Origin: JAGWBF01 sp963663025
GTDB lineage: Bacteria; Chloroflexota; Dehalococcoidia; Lucifugimonadales; JAGWBF01
Length of the DNA stretch: 64,000 nt
Direction of reading: 5' to 3'
Assembly (NCBI GenBank): GCA_963663025.1
Contig: OY760073.1
Span: 2,170,001 to 2,234,000 of the forward strand
Shown here: positions 17,932 to 26,236 of the stretch, in pieces
Layout: the number at the start of each line of letters is the position of its first letter
Position numbering within the stretch: the first letter of the stretch is position 1
The notes under the pieces: generated by a model
The model's database searches: none
Seen by the model: only the letters and a program-made list of their open reading frames with translations
Told to the model about the DNA's origin: nothing
Made by a program: the position numbers and the translations under genes

Positions 17932-19194
17932 ATGTACCAGAGGACTGTGCTCGACAACGGGCTGCCTATTCTAACCTCAACGATGCCCAACATCCACTCG
18001 GTTTCCATGGCCCTGTTCGTGGGGGCCGGCTCTCGCTACGAGACCGACGACATGGCCGGCGCCTCCCACTTCCTGGAGCACTTGCTGTTCAAGGGGACCC
18101 AGGGATGGCCCACCGCCCGGGAGGTCAGCGAAGCCATCGAGGGCGTCGGCGGGGTGATGAACGCCAGCACCGACCGGGAGATGACCATCTACTGGTGCAA
18201 GGTCGCCAGGCCCCACTTCCGCACAGCCTTGGCTGTGCTTGCCGACATGCTGGTGCACCCCATCATCGACCCTGAAGAGCTGGAGAAGGAGCGGGAAGTC
18301 ATCCTGGAGGAGCTACGGATGACCAACGACTACCCCTCCAACCGGGTCGGCCTGCTTATCGACGAGACCCTCTGGCCGGAGCAGCCCATGGGACGCGACG
18401 TGGGAGGCAGCCAAGACTCGGTCAAGGCCATCACCCGCGACCACATCATGGAGTACATGGGCAGCCAGTATACGCCCAAAAACGTGGTGGCTGCTGTGGC
18501 AGGCGATGTTTCCCACGAAGAGGTGGTGGACCTGCTGAGCGACCTGCTCAAAGACTGGAAGGATGCGGAACCCATCCCCTGGTTCCCCGTAGAGGACAGG
18601 AACGGCTCCGCCCCCGTCAGGGTCGAGCAGCGCAACACCGACCAAGCCCACCTGTGCCTGGCCCTGCCGGGACTGCCCCAGGATCACCCCGATCGATACG
18701 CCATGACCCTTATGAACGTCATGCTGGGCGAGGGCATGAGCAGCCGCCTGTTCTTGGAGCTCCGGGAGAAGCAGAGCCTGGCCTACGATGTGCACAGCGC
18801 CATCAGCTTTTATCGGGACTGCGGTTCCATGAGCATCTACTGCGGCGTGGAACCCAAGAAAAGCCACGGCGCCGTGTCCGCCATCCTGGAGCAGCTGAAG
18901 GGCCTCCAGGACACCATTCCCCAGAGCGAGCTGGACAAGTCCAGGGAGTTGTCCAAGGGGCGCCTGATGCTGCGCATGGAGGACAGCCGCAGCGTCGCTA
19001 TGTGGCTGGGCGCCCAGGAGAAGCTGACGGGCAGGGTGCACACGGTGGATGAAGTCGTTGCCATGATGGATGAGACCACCACCGAGGATGTGGAGCGGGT
19101 GGCCGCCGATATTGTGCGCGACGAGCACCTGAAGCTGGCCGTGGTGGGCCCTCACCGGAGCGACCGCGCCTTCCAGAAGCTCCTGAAGCTGTAA
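17932..19194 (+). CDS. M16-family (insulinase-like) zinc peptidase
   Basis: The 420-residue product has the inverted zinc motif HFLEH (H46, E49, H50) in HFLEHLLFKGT and the downstream acidic ligand region EKEREVILEEL. It resembles bacterial processing-peptidase homologues of about this length, which degrade or process peptides. ATG at 17932 follows GGGAGATGAA. Whether it works with a partner M16 subunit is unknown; none is encoded nearby. Confidence 0.92.
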   Translation: MYQRTVLDNGLPILTSTMPNIHSVSMALFVGAGSRYETDDMAGASHFLEHLLFKGTQGWPTAREVSEAIEGVGGVMNASTDREMTIYWCKVARPHFRTALAVLADMLVHPIIDPEELEKEREVILEELRMTNDYPSNRVGLLIDETLWPEQPMGRDVGGSQDSVKAITRDHIMEYMGSQYTPKNVVAAVAGDVSHEEVVDLLSDLLKDWKDAEPIPWFPVEDRNGSAPVRVEQRNTDQAHLCLALPGLPQDHPDRYAMTLMNVMLGEGMSSRLFLELREKQSLAYDVHSAISFYRDCGSMSIYCGVEPKKSHGAVSAILEQLKGLQDTIPQSELDKSRELSKGRLMLRMEDSRSVAMWLGAQEKLTGRVHTVDEVVAMMDETTTEDVERVAADIVRDEHLKLAVVGPHRSDRAFQKLLKL

Positions 19195-19534
19195 AGTCTT
19201 TAGACGAATCCCCCTTGACATTCTTCTTCCAGTTTTAGTCTATTAGGATAGGCCTAGCGTCTCTCTGGAGGGTTTAGCCTTAGTGGACCACATATCTGTT
19301 TATCGAAAAGCGTGACGTCGCTGAGACTAGGCCATGATGGTCCGCCTTACCTTTGCCACAAATACATAGGCATCTTTGTGCACGGGTTCGAGAGTAGGCA
19401 CAATCTTCTCTCTTCAGTACCGTTGATATCGCCAACACGATGACAGTGAAGTTAGCTGGGGGAAGATGCACATACGCCGAACTCATCGGACCCAAGGTGA
19501 CAACGCATCCGAAGAAGGTGCAGGAGGACGGGTT
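19195..19534. other. Intergenic region at the left border of the restriction-modification island
   Basis: A promoter-like pair, TTGACA at 19215-19220 and TCTATT at 19239-19244 (18-base spacing), points into the island. Base composition becomes less GC-rich from here to about 24.4 kb. No gene is convincing: the minus-strand frame at 19280-19555 looks like chance. No tRNA or attachment repeat was seen. Confidence 0.5.
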
Positions 19535-20602
19535 ATGGTTGTGATGCGCCCGCAACCAGAATCCCCGGGTTTGAAGCAGCCACTAGGTTTGCCTTCATCT
19601 ACCAACCGGGAAGATGTCTTTAGTAGAGACCTATCAACTATACATTTCGGGTACGCCGAAGAACTGTATCATCGGTGGCCTGCCCCGGTATGTATCGTTG
19701 CCGACGGACCATACGGACTCAACGGATTTCCTGGTGATCTTCCGAATGTAGATGGCTTGCTCGAATGGTATCGGCCTCACGTAAAGGCTTGGTCGGATAG
19801 ATCAACACCCGAGACTACATTGTGGTTTTGGAATTCGGAGCTAGGATGGGCTACCATCCACCCTCTACTGCTGGAGCATGGCTGGGAATACCGAAGTTGT
19901 CACATATGGAATAAGGGGCTTGGGCACATAGCAGGCAATGCCAACACCCAAACGTTGAGAAAGTTCCCAGTAACAACGGAGGTTTGTGCGCAATACGTAA
20001 AACAAGCGCGTTTTCACTCCAGCGGTCAATGGTTAACTATGCAAGACTGGTTGCGTGCCGAATGGAAACGATCCGGACTTCCACTGCGTTTGGCCAATGA
20101 GGCTTGCGGCGTATTAAACGCCGCCACTCGCAAGTATCTGACCGCGGATCACTTATGGTATTACCCGCCCCCTGATGCCTTTGTTCGTCTCGCTGCTTAT
20201 GCAAATGAATACGGAAACCCCACGGGTAGACCCTACTTCAGCCTAGATGGCAAGCACTCCATCGGCTTTGATCAATGGGCTCGAATGCGCGCGAAGTTCA
20301 ACTGTACAGTGGGAATTACGAACGTCTGGACAGTTCCGCATGTTGGGGGTGTAGAACGGGTGAGTGGCAACCAGCGGAGTCCAAAATGGAAATTCAGAAG
20401 CCTGCATGGCAGTCAGAAACCCTTGGGTCTCATTGAGATACCCATTCAGGCATCCACAGAGCCCGGGGATGTTGTATGGGAACCGTTTGGTGGCCTCTGC
20501 CCAGCTGCAGTTTGCTCGTGGCGATCAGGGCGGGTGAGTTACAGCGCAGAGATAATTCCAGAATACTATGAGGCGGCGGTAAGCCGTTTGAATGGTGAAT
20601 AG
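19535..20602 (+). CDS. N6/N4-type DNA methyltransferase (restriction-modification)
   Basis: The product (355 residues from ATG 19535) has the catalytic motif DGPYGLNGF, a variant of the D/S-P-P-Y motif, near its N-terminus, and the AdoMet-binding motif VWEPFGG near the C-terminus, the order of beta-class methylases. A GSQKPLGLIEIPI segment precedes the latter, as in this family. The start at 19535 has GGAGGA at good spacing; an upstream ATG at 19466 after GGGGGA is possible. It overlaps the nuclease gene by 11 bases, so it should protect the host from it. Confidence 0.85.
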   Translation: MVVMRPQPESPGLKQPLGLPSSTNREDVFSRDLSTIHFGYAEELYHRWPAPVCIVADGPYGLNGFPGDLPNVDGLLEWYRPHVKAWSDRSTPETTLWFWNSELGWATIHPLLLEHGWEYRSCHIWNKGLGHIAGNANTQTLRKFPVTTEVCAQYVKQARFHSSGQWLTMQDWLRAEWKRSGLPLRLANEACGVLNAATRKYLTADHLWYYPPPDAFVRLAAYANEYGNPTGRPYFSLDGKHSIGFDQWARMRAKFNCTVGITNVWTVPHVGGVERVSGNQRSPKWKFRSLHGSQKPLGLIEIPIQASTEPGDVVWEPFGGLCPAAVCSWRSGRVSYSAEIIPEYYEAAVSRLNGE

Positions 20603-21362
20603 TCCACAGCCCTCAGAGCCCACTGGCTGGGAACACTATTCGCTCTGGAAGAGAGTAAAAGATGCCCTTTATGCCTGTCCAGACCATTTCACCACGCCAA
20701 CGACCATCGAAGGCCTGTTAGCAACGGACGTCTTCACACTTAACACTCCTTTAGCAGCAACCATTGAAGAATCAGTAGTAAGGACGCTGAATGCGATGCG
20801 GTCAGTTTGGGACCCCGACAAGCAGTATTTGACCTACACGTTCGTTCGGCAGCCCCAGACATTTCCAGACGTGATATTGCGACAAACGAAAAACGGCCAA
20901 GACATCCTAATGGGAATTGAACTAAAGGGTTGGTATCTGCTAGCTCGAGAAGGGGTGCCAACGTACAGATTCACAGTGACCGAAAAGGCCTGTAATCCGC
21001 AAGACCTGCTCGCCGTTGTACCGTGGGTTCTCTCAAATATTCTTGCTGGTTCACCGGTACTTCAAAGACCTTTTGTCGAAACCGCTCAGTATTGTGCAAC
21101 AAAGCGAAACTACTACTGGATGTACGAACGGAAAACTTCGAGTAACACCGAAATCAATGTCCCTGAAGACGTTGGCCCATATCCATTAAAGAGCGACCAC
21201 ATATCCGACAAGCCGGTTAGCGATGGTGGAGGCAATTTCGGGAGGCTAGCCCGCTACGGCCTGATGGACAGCTACATCACCGATATGGTTGCAACGCGAA
21301 TCCGAGGGATTTCGGTGTCCGATTGGCAGAAATTCTTCAAGGAACACGCGATCGGATCATAG
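20592..21362 (+). CDS. Type II restriction endonuclease candidate (PD-(D/E)xK)
   Basis: The 256-residue product contains PDVILRQTKNGQDILMGIEL followed by KGWYLLAREG. P92-D93 and E110-L-K112 give the PD...ExK catalytic signature seen in restriction nucleases. It starts inside the end of the methyltransferase gene in another frame, the usual linked arrangement. I do not recognise a named enzyme and the recognition site is unknown. The call is based on motif plus context. Confidence 0.75.
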   Translation: MVNSPQPSEPTGWEHYSLWKRVKDALYACPDHFTTPTTIEGLLATDVFTLNTPLAATIEESVVRTLNAMRSVWDPDKQYLTYTFVRQPQTFPDVILRQTKNGQDILMGIELKGWYLLAREGVPTYRFTVTEKACNPQDLLAVVPWVLSNILAGSPVLQRPFVETAQYCATKRNYYWMYERKTSSNTEINVPEDVGPYPLKSDHISDKPVSDGGGNFGRLARYGLMDSYITDMVATRIRGISVSDWQKFFKEHAIGS

Positions 21363-21695
21363 GGAGATAAACGATGACGCAGCGCGTGCAGAGGATTACA
21401 AGGAAACACACTCCCGCACAGCCGATACCTGGGCCATAGATGCCCTCGGGAGAAGTTGTCTGATGTCGGGCTCCACGCTAAGCCTAAGGATATGTGCCAA
21501 TATGAGCGAGAGCACGATTGCCCCAAGTGTGAGCCCGCCACTCAGGGAATCCTCAATTACATTGGCAATTAACGCCGTCGCATCGCACCTTTCTCCTACG
21601 GAAATGTCCTCCAGCAGGAGAGACAGGGCGGATTTGCGATAGCTCCCCAGTCCAAACAGGGTTTAGGTACCCGTCTTAGCGGGGACCGTAAGCCT
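21363..21695. other. Gap inside the island with a start-less open frame
   Basis: On the minus strand a frame is open from 21662 down to a stop at 21396 and reads like protein (for example ALIANVIEDSLSGGLTLGA followed by a hydrophobic stretch and RLSVEPDIRQLL), but it has no ATG, GTG or TTG before most of it. It may be the remnant of a gene. A 21-codon frame with a ribosome-binding site begins at 21374 on the plus strand; I see no support for it being real. Confidence 0.3.
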
Positions 21696-22664
21696 ATGCA
21701 AGATTCCGCAGGTAGCACCTTAACTACTGCCCCACACGGCCTCCCCACCTCCGGGCGCGACGCATTTCTGTATGCGCTCAAGGCCCGCGGGAAGCCAGGC
21801 TACAAGCGGTACGTAGGCTCCCCCCTGAGGTATGCGGGGGGGAAGAGCTTGGCCGTTGGCTACGTCGTAGAGCGGGTTCCCCAAGACATCGACCGGCTGG
21901 TGTCACCTTTCATCGGTGGCGGGTCCGTCGAGATCGCCTGCGCCAATGAACTGGGGCTGGACGTTGTCGCATACGACCTCTTCAACATCCTGTGCACCTA
22001 CTGGCAGGTCCAGATTTCTGATCCCGAAGCGCTAGCGACACGCCTGAGCCGGTGGGAACCCACCCAAGAGACCTACCGCCAAGTCAAGGAGCGCCTGCGG
22101 GCCCACTGGAAGGATGAATCGCCATTGGACGACCCCCTTGAGGTGGCCGCCCACTACTGGTTCAACCACAACCTCTCCTATGGGCCGGGTTTCCTGGGAT
22201 GGATGAGTCGCATCTACGAAAATCCGGTCCGGTATGAGAGGCTCCTCTCCCGTGTTCAGTCCTTCGACTGTCCGACTCTGGAAGTGCGTCAAGGCACATT
22301 CGAAGAGACCATCCCGCAGCACGAGGGCGATTTCCTGTACTGCGATCCCCCCTACTACCTGAACGGCGATAGCCGGATGTTCCGGGGAATCTACCCCCAG
22401 CGCAACTTCCCCGTGCATCACAACCGATTCGACCACGAGGCCCTGCGAGAGCTCTTGGGACAACACCGGGGTGGGTTCATCCTCTCCTACAACGACTGTT
22501 CAGCCATCCGGGAGCTGTACGCAGCCTATCCCATCATCGAGGTCGGCTGGCAGTACACCCTGGGACAGGGGGAGACCCGAATCGGCAAGAATCGAATAGA
22601 GAACGGGGTGAATCACAATATCAAGGACTCGCACGAGATCCTGATAATCGGAGAGCGGGCGTGA
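21696..22664 (+). CDS. D12-class DNA adenine methyltransferase
   Basis: A 322-residue methylase that adds a methyl group to adenine N6. PLRYAGGKSLAVGYV and SPFIGGGSVEIACANELG give the AdoMet-binding motifs near residues 43-85, and LYCDPPYYLNG the catalytic D-P-P-Y near 215. These are the Dam/DpnM-type motifs in the usual order. The first 40 residues are outside the domain and the start may be later. It is directly followed by a second D12 methylase, and both lie beside the restriction genes. Confidence 0.88.
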   Translation: MQDSAGSTLTTAPHGLPTSGRDAFLYALKARGKPGYKRYVGSPLRYAGGKSLAVGYVVERVPQDIDRLVSPFIGGGSVEIACANELGLDVVAYDLFNILCTYWQVQISDPEALATRLSRWEPTQETYRQVKERLRAHWKDESPLDDPLEVAAHYWFNHNLSYGPGFLGWMSRIYENPVRYERLLSRVQSFDCPTLEVRQGTFEETIPQHEGDFLYCDPPYYLNGDSRMFRGIYPQRNFPVHHNRFDHEALRELLGQHRGGFILSYNDCSAIRELYAAYPIIEVGWQYTLGQGETRIGKNRIENGVNHNIKDSHEILIIGERA

Positions 22665-23696
22665 GTGGCCCGACAAGGTGCCACGATACACTTGACAAGT
22701 AACCGCTGGATTTGTTTATTTGAGGTAAGCCGTTCTCTGGGGTCAAAGTTGCTGGACGCACAGCCCTGGTCCCGGATCCCAAGACTCTATACAGATCGAG
22801 TGAGGCCCAAGTTGTCGCGTCATCCCTCCCGACTCTTTCTAGAAAACGACCAAATAGAGACATTGGGCATCCATACCAACGGATCGGTGATCCCCAGATC
22901 ACGTAAGCACATCGCGTTTGGGTGGTACGGGGGAAAGTTCAGCCACCTGGATTGGCTCCTACCTCTGCTGCCCGAATCGCATCACTACTGTGAACCTTTT
23001 GGCGGGTCTGGGGCCGTGCTAATCAATCGGGAATCCTCCCCTGTGGAGACGTACAACGACCTGGATGGGGAGGTGGTCAATTTCTTCCGAGTCTTGCGGG
23101 AACACGGCGACGAATTCATTCGGATGCTTTCCTTGACCCCATTTTCTCGCGAAGAGTTCTTCCTGGCTCTGTCCGACCAACCCCTAGATGGAGCGCCAGT
23201 TGAACGAGCGCTAAGGTTTTTCATCCGCGCGAGACAAGCTCGCACCGGCCTAGCTCAGACAGCTACCCTTGGTAGATGGGCCAACTGCAAGAACACCAGC
23301 CGCTCCGGTATGTCAGGGGTGGTTTCCCGTTGGCTGGGAAGCGTAGAATCCTTACCTGAGATAGCTACCAGGTTCCTGCGGGTGCAGATCGAAAACCGCC
23401 CAGCCGTTGACCTGATGAAGCTTTATGATTCCCCTGACACCCTGTTCTATTGTGACCCACCATACCCACATGATTCGAGAGGGGATAGCCGGGCTTACAG
23501 CTACGAAATGTGCGACGACGAGCACATCAAGTTGGCGGCATTGCTACAGGTGGCAAGGGGCAAGGTTGCCATTTCTGGCTATCAATGTGAACTCATGAAC
23601 CGCCTCTATGCAAATTGGAACCTGCATCTCGCTCCACCCAAACGGTCGCACTCGGTCAAGCAAATCCGTCAAGAAGCTCTGTGGACCAACTACTAG
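22665..23696 (+). CDS. Second D12-class DNA adenine methyltransferase
   Basis: The product has IAFGWYGGKFSHLDWLLPL and EPFGGSGAVLINR (AdoMet binding) and FYCDPPYPHDSRGD (catalytic D-P-P-Y), so it is a second alpha-class adenine methylase, differing clearly from its neighbour. The open frame begins with GTG at 22665 right after the previous stop, but the first 74 residues do not resemble the family; GTG at 22887 would start just before the domain. Two adjacent D12 methylases often serve one restriction system with an asymmetric site. Confidence 0.85.
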   Translation: MARQGATIHLTSNRWICLFEVSRSLGSKLLDAQPWSRIPRLYTDRVRPKLSRHPSRLFLENDQIETLGIHTNGSVIPRSRKHIAFGWYGGKFSHLDWLLPLLPESHHYCEPFGGSGAVLINRESSPVETYNDLDGEVVNFFRVLREHGDEFIRMLSLTPFSREEFFLALSDQPLDGAPVERALRFFIRARQARTGLAQTATLGRWANCKNTSRSGMSGVVSRWLGSVESLPEIATRFLRVQIENRPAVDLMKLYDSPDTLFYCDPPYPHDSRGDSRAYSYEMCDDEHIKLAALLQVARGKVAISGYQCELMNRLYANWNLHLAPPKRSHSVKQIRQEALWTNY

Positions 23697-23858
23697 ATGT
23701 GGCAAAGTGTCGATAGATTACGACCGCGCGTCCAAGCTATTAGCTTCAGCGTTCGATAGAGCCAACACCGCCTTTTTCGAGTTCGCCCACAGTTAAACCG
23801 GTCAACTATCCCCGGAATCACAGTTGTCAAAGGCTCCCTTCGTGAGTTACCCTCCCCC

Positions 23859-23933
23859 TGCGACGGCTCCGTATCCGCCCTGTGATATGGGCACTAAGCC
23901 CCCTTGCTGGGTGGATACGGTCTGGCCGTCGCA
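23859..23933. repeat. Two-part inverted repeat ahead of a lipoprotein gene
   Basis: TGCGACGG (23859-23866) pairs with CCGTCGCA (23926-23933) and, inside it, CCGTATCC (23869-23876) with GGATACGG (23913-23920). The loop of 36 bases is left. It ends 33 bases before a lipoprotein start, so it could be a structured leader or the end of the methylase transcript. No U-run follows. Confidence 0.5.
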
Positions 23934-23965
23934 AGCTGACCCATCATCACGTAAGGGGGCACCTT

Positions 23966-24427
23966 ATGCGTGCTAATCAGGCCTGCATTCTCATGTTGTC
24001 TGTACTGGCACTATTCGCCTTGTCTTGTCTGGAGGAGGACCCGAATTCCGAGGACCATCCAACACAAATCCCTACACCAACCGTAATTGTTGCCTCACGG
24101 TGCATAGAGGCACCAGCCGCTCTGGTTTCCCAATTGGAGAATGGCCTGACCGCATATGGTTCGGCTACCCTGCACAGCGTTTTCTATGTGGAGAACAACG
24201 ACAACCGCCCTTGGCGGTTCATAGGTGGCAAGATGGAGGCACCTGGTGCGGATGGCATAGTCCTTACTTGGGCCACGAGTTCGCTTGATCTGGACGGCAG
24301 CAGCTTAATTGTGGCGGTGGACTCACTGTCGGAGGAGTTTTCGGTCTGGAGTATTTCGGGTGCTGGCCAGTTCGCCCAGAAATTCGATGATGAGATTGAG
24401 GCCGTCCGAGAATGCGCCAGTGGCTAA
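23966..24427 (+). CDS. Small predicted lipoprotein
   Basis: From ATG at 23966 (after AAGGGGG) the product has 153 residues. Residues 1-21 form a lipoprotein signal ending LFALSC, with C21 as the lipid anchor, then an acidic and Thr/Pro-rich linker and a small domain containing FYVENNDNRPWRFIGGKMEA. No known domain is recognised. A longer frame from 23882 would put the signal inside and is unlikely. Confidence 0.75.
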   Translation: MRANQACILMLSVLALFALSCLEEDPNSEDHPTQIPTPTVIVASRCIEAPAALVSQLENGLTAYGSATLHSVFYVENNDNRPWRFIGGKMEAPGADGIVLTWATSSLDLDGSSLIVAVDSLSEEFSVWSISGAGQFAQKFDDEIEAVRECASG

Positions 24428-24487
24428 ATCACAGCGTGGTTATCGCAATAATCCCCAATCCAACGGCTCGCCTGCTAGAGATCAGAA

Positions 24488-24898
24488 CTAGGCCGCCGGT
24501 TTGAAGTAGGGGATGGAGATCTGGTCGGTGGCGCGGACGAAGGTGACCTGTACAGCCATGCCGATGGACACATCCCGAGGCGGGCACTCGACGATGTTGG
24601 TGAACATCCGCACCCCCTCCTCCAACTCCACCAGGGCCACCACGTAGGGCACATCGTCGGCAAAGCCCGGCGTGCGGTTCTGGCTGGTCACGGTGAAGGT
24701 CCAAATGGTGCCCTTGCCGCTGGACTCCACCCACTCCACCTCCGTCGCCCAGCAGTTAGCGCAGATGCCCCGGGGGTACCACTGGAACTTGCCGCAGGAC
24801 GGGCACTTCTGGACCAGCAGCTTGCCCTGCCGGCAGGCTTCCCAGAACCTCCTGGTCTCTCCCGCAACCGAGGGCAGGGGTTTCGTCCACTCAGGCAT
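24488..24898 (-). CDS. DUF35 OB-fold/zinc-ribbon protein (thiolase partner)
   Basis: The 136-residue product begins MPEWTKPLPSVAGETRRFWE and carries the rubredoxin-like zinc ribbon CPSCGKFQWYPRGICANC (Cys pairs about residues 32/35 and 46/49) followed by an OB-fold with GKGTIWTFTVTSQNR. DUF35 proteins form complexes with thiolase-like enzymes in acyl-CoA chemistry. The ATG at 24898 follows GGAAAGGA and lies just behind the thiolase stop. The combination suggests a retro-thiolase or ketoacyl-CoA step on an unknown substrate. Confidence 0.9.
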   Translation of the reverse strand: MPEWTKPLPSVAGETRRFWEACRQGKLLVQKCPSCGKFQWYPRGICANCWATEVEWVESSGKGTIWTFTVTSQNRTPGFADDVPYVVALVELEEGVRMFTNIVECPPRDVSIGMAVQVTFVRATDQISIPYFKPAA

Positions 24899-24900
24899 GA

Positions 24901-26081
24901 TCAGTCCTTTCCGAGGATGACTGTGCCGCCGCTGTGGCGGGACCCGATGGTGCCCCCGGTGCCGTGGGCCAAAGCGATCTTGCAATTCTCCACCTGCCGG
25001 GGAGTTCCTGCGAACTCGTTCCTGAGCTGACGGGTGGACTCCAGGAGCAGGAAGAGTCCCCGCATTCCGGGATGGTTGGACGACAGGCCGCCCCCGTCGG
25101 TGTTTATGGGCAGGCCACCGCCGACCATAAGCCTGCCTCCCGTCACGAAGTCCCCGCCCTCGCCTTTAGCGCAAAAGCCCAGGTCTTCCAGCGTGGTGAG
25201 AACGGTGATGGTGAAGGAGTCGTAGATCATGGCCATGTCGATGTCATCGTGGGTCACCCCCGCCATGGCGAAGGCAGGCCCCGAGCTCTGCTTGGCAGCC
25301 AGGTACACCAGGTCCCGGTTGCCCGCAGCCTGGTGGGCGAGGGCTTCTCCCACGCCCAGCACCCACACCGGGGCTTGCCTGCAGTTGCGGGCCACCTCCG
25401 GGGAAGCCACCACCACCGCTCCCCCGCCGTCGCTGATCACGCAGCAGTCCAGGATGTGCAGGGGCGAGGAGATCATCCGCGAGGACAGCACCTCATCCAC
25501 GCTGATGGGGTTGCGGAACATGGCATGGGGGTTCATGCCGGCGTGGTGGCGCATGGCCACCGCGATCTCCGCTAGCTGCTCCCCCTTGGTGCCGTACTGG
25601 TGCATGTGCCTCTGGGCCACCATGGCGTACAGGCCCACGGTGGTCAGGCCGTACAGCTCCTCGAAGCTGTCGGGCGAGGCCTCCAGAGCGCTGCGTCCGA
25701 ACCGGCCCACTCCCCCGGTACCCACGGACACGCCCCCGGACCGGGCCAAGCTCCCGTAGGTGATCAGTGCGCACTTGATGCGACCCGCAACTATGGCGGT
25801 CACGGCATGGGAGAGGTGGAACTCGAAGGACCCTCCTCCCACCGAGGTGTTGTCCACGTAACTGGGGTTGATGTTCAGGTAGTCCGCCAGGGCAAAGGCG
25901 CTCATCCGAACGGTGGTGGAGGAGGTGAACAGGCCGTCCACATCATCCTTGGTCAGCCGGCGTCGGCGATGGCTGCGATGGCGCTCTCGCCCTGTATCTG
26001 CAGCTCGCTCTTGTCGGGGGCGTAGCGGGTAGGGTGCTCGTTAATGCCAACGATGGCGGCCGACTTTCTCAAGTCGGGCAT
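24901..26081 (-). pseudogene. Thiolase/lipid-transfer-type acyl-CoA acyltransferase, interrupted by a frameshift
   Basis: The gene should start at ATG 26081 (after AAGGAGG) and reads MPDLRKSAAIVGINEHP and on to AIAAIADAG before a TGA at 25953-25955. One missing base there would restore the frame into DVDGLFTSSTTVRMSAFALA and the rest of a normal SCP-x-type thiolase of about 393 residues. The remaining frame from 25941 encodes 346 residues with GGGSFEFHLSHA, DCCVISDGGGA and NTDGGGLSSNHPGMRG. All else is intact, so a sequencing error or a very recent mutation is likely. It forms an operon with the DUF35 gene. Confidence 0.85.
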
Positions 26082-26116
26082 AGAGACCTCCTTACCTCAG
26101 ACGGCGGGGCGGCAAT

Positions 26117-26177
26117 ATCATAGGTTGACCTGCTGAGGGTGTCAATAATTGACACTCCTGGGGGCCGTGACTACACT
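26117..26177. promoter_or_regulatory. Divergent promoter pair sharing a palindromic operator
   Basis: The palindrome GTGTCAATAATTGACAC (26139-26155) contains both -35 boxes. On the plus strand TTGACA (26149-26154) and TACACT (26172-26177) are 17 bases apart and lead to the amidohydrolase. On the minus strand TTGACA (26145-26140) and TATGAT (26122-26117) are also 17 bases apart and lead to the thiolase. A dimeric regulator on the palindrome would control both directions. Confidence 0.75.
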
Positions 26178-26236
26178 CGACACCAACAGCCCCCTACGTA
26201 TTGGTCTCGGGCAGACAGGCCCGATGGAGGCGTATC

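Noticed and set aside
19280..19555. Minus-strand frame of 91 codons before the restriction island
   Set aside because: No good start site, odd composition, and it overlaps the upstream region of the methyltransferase gene.
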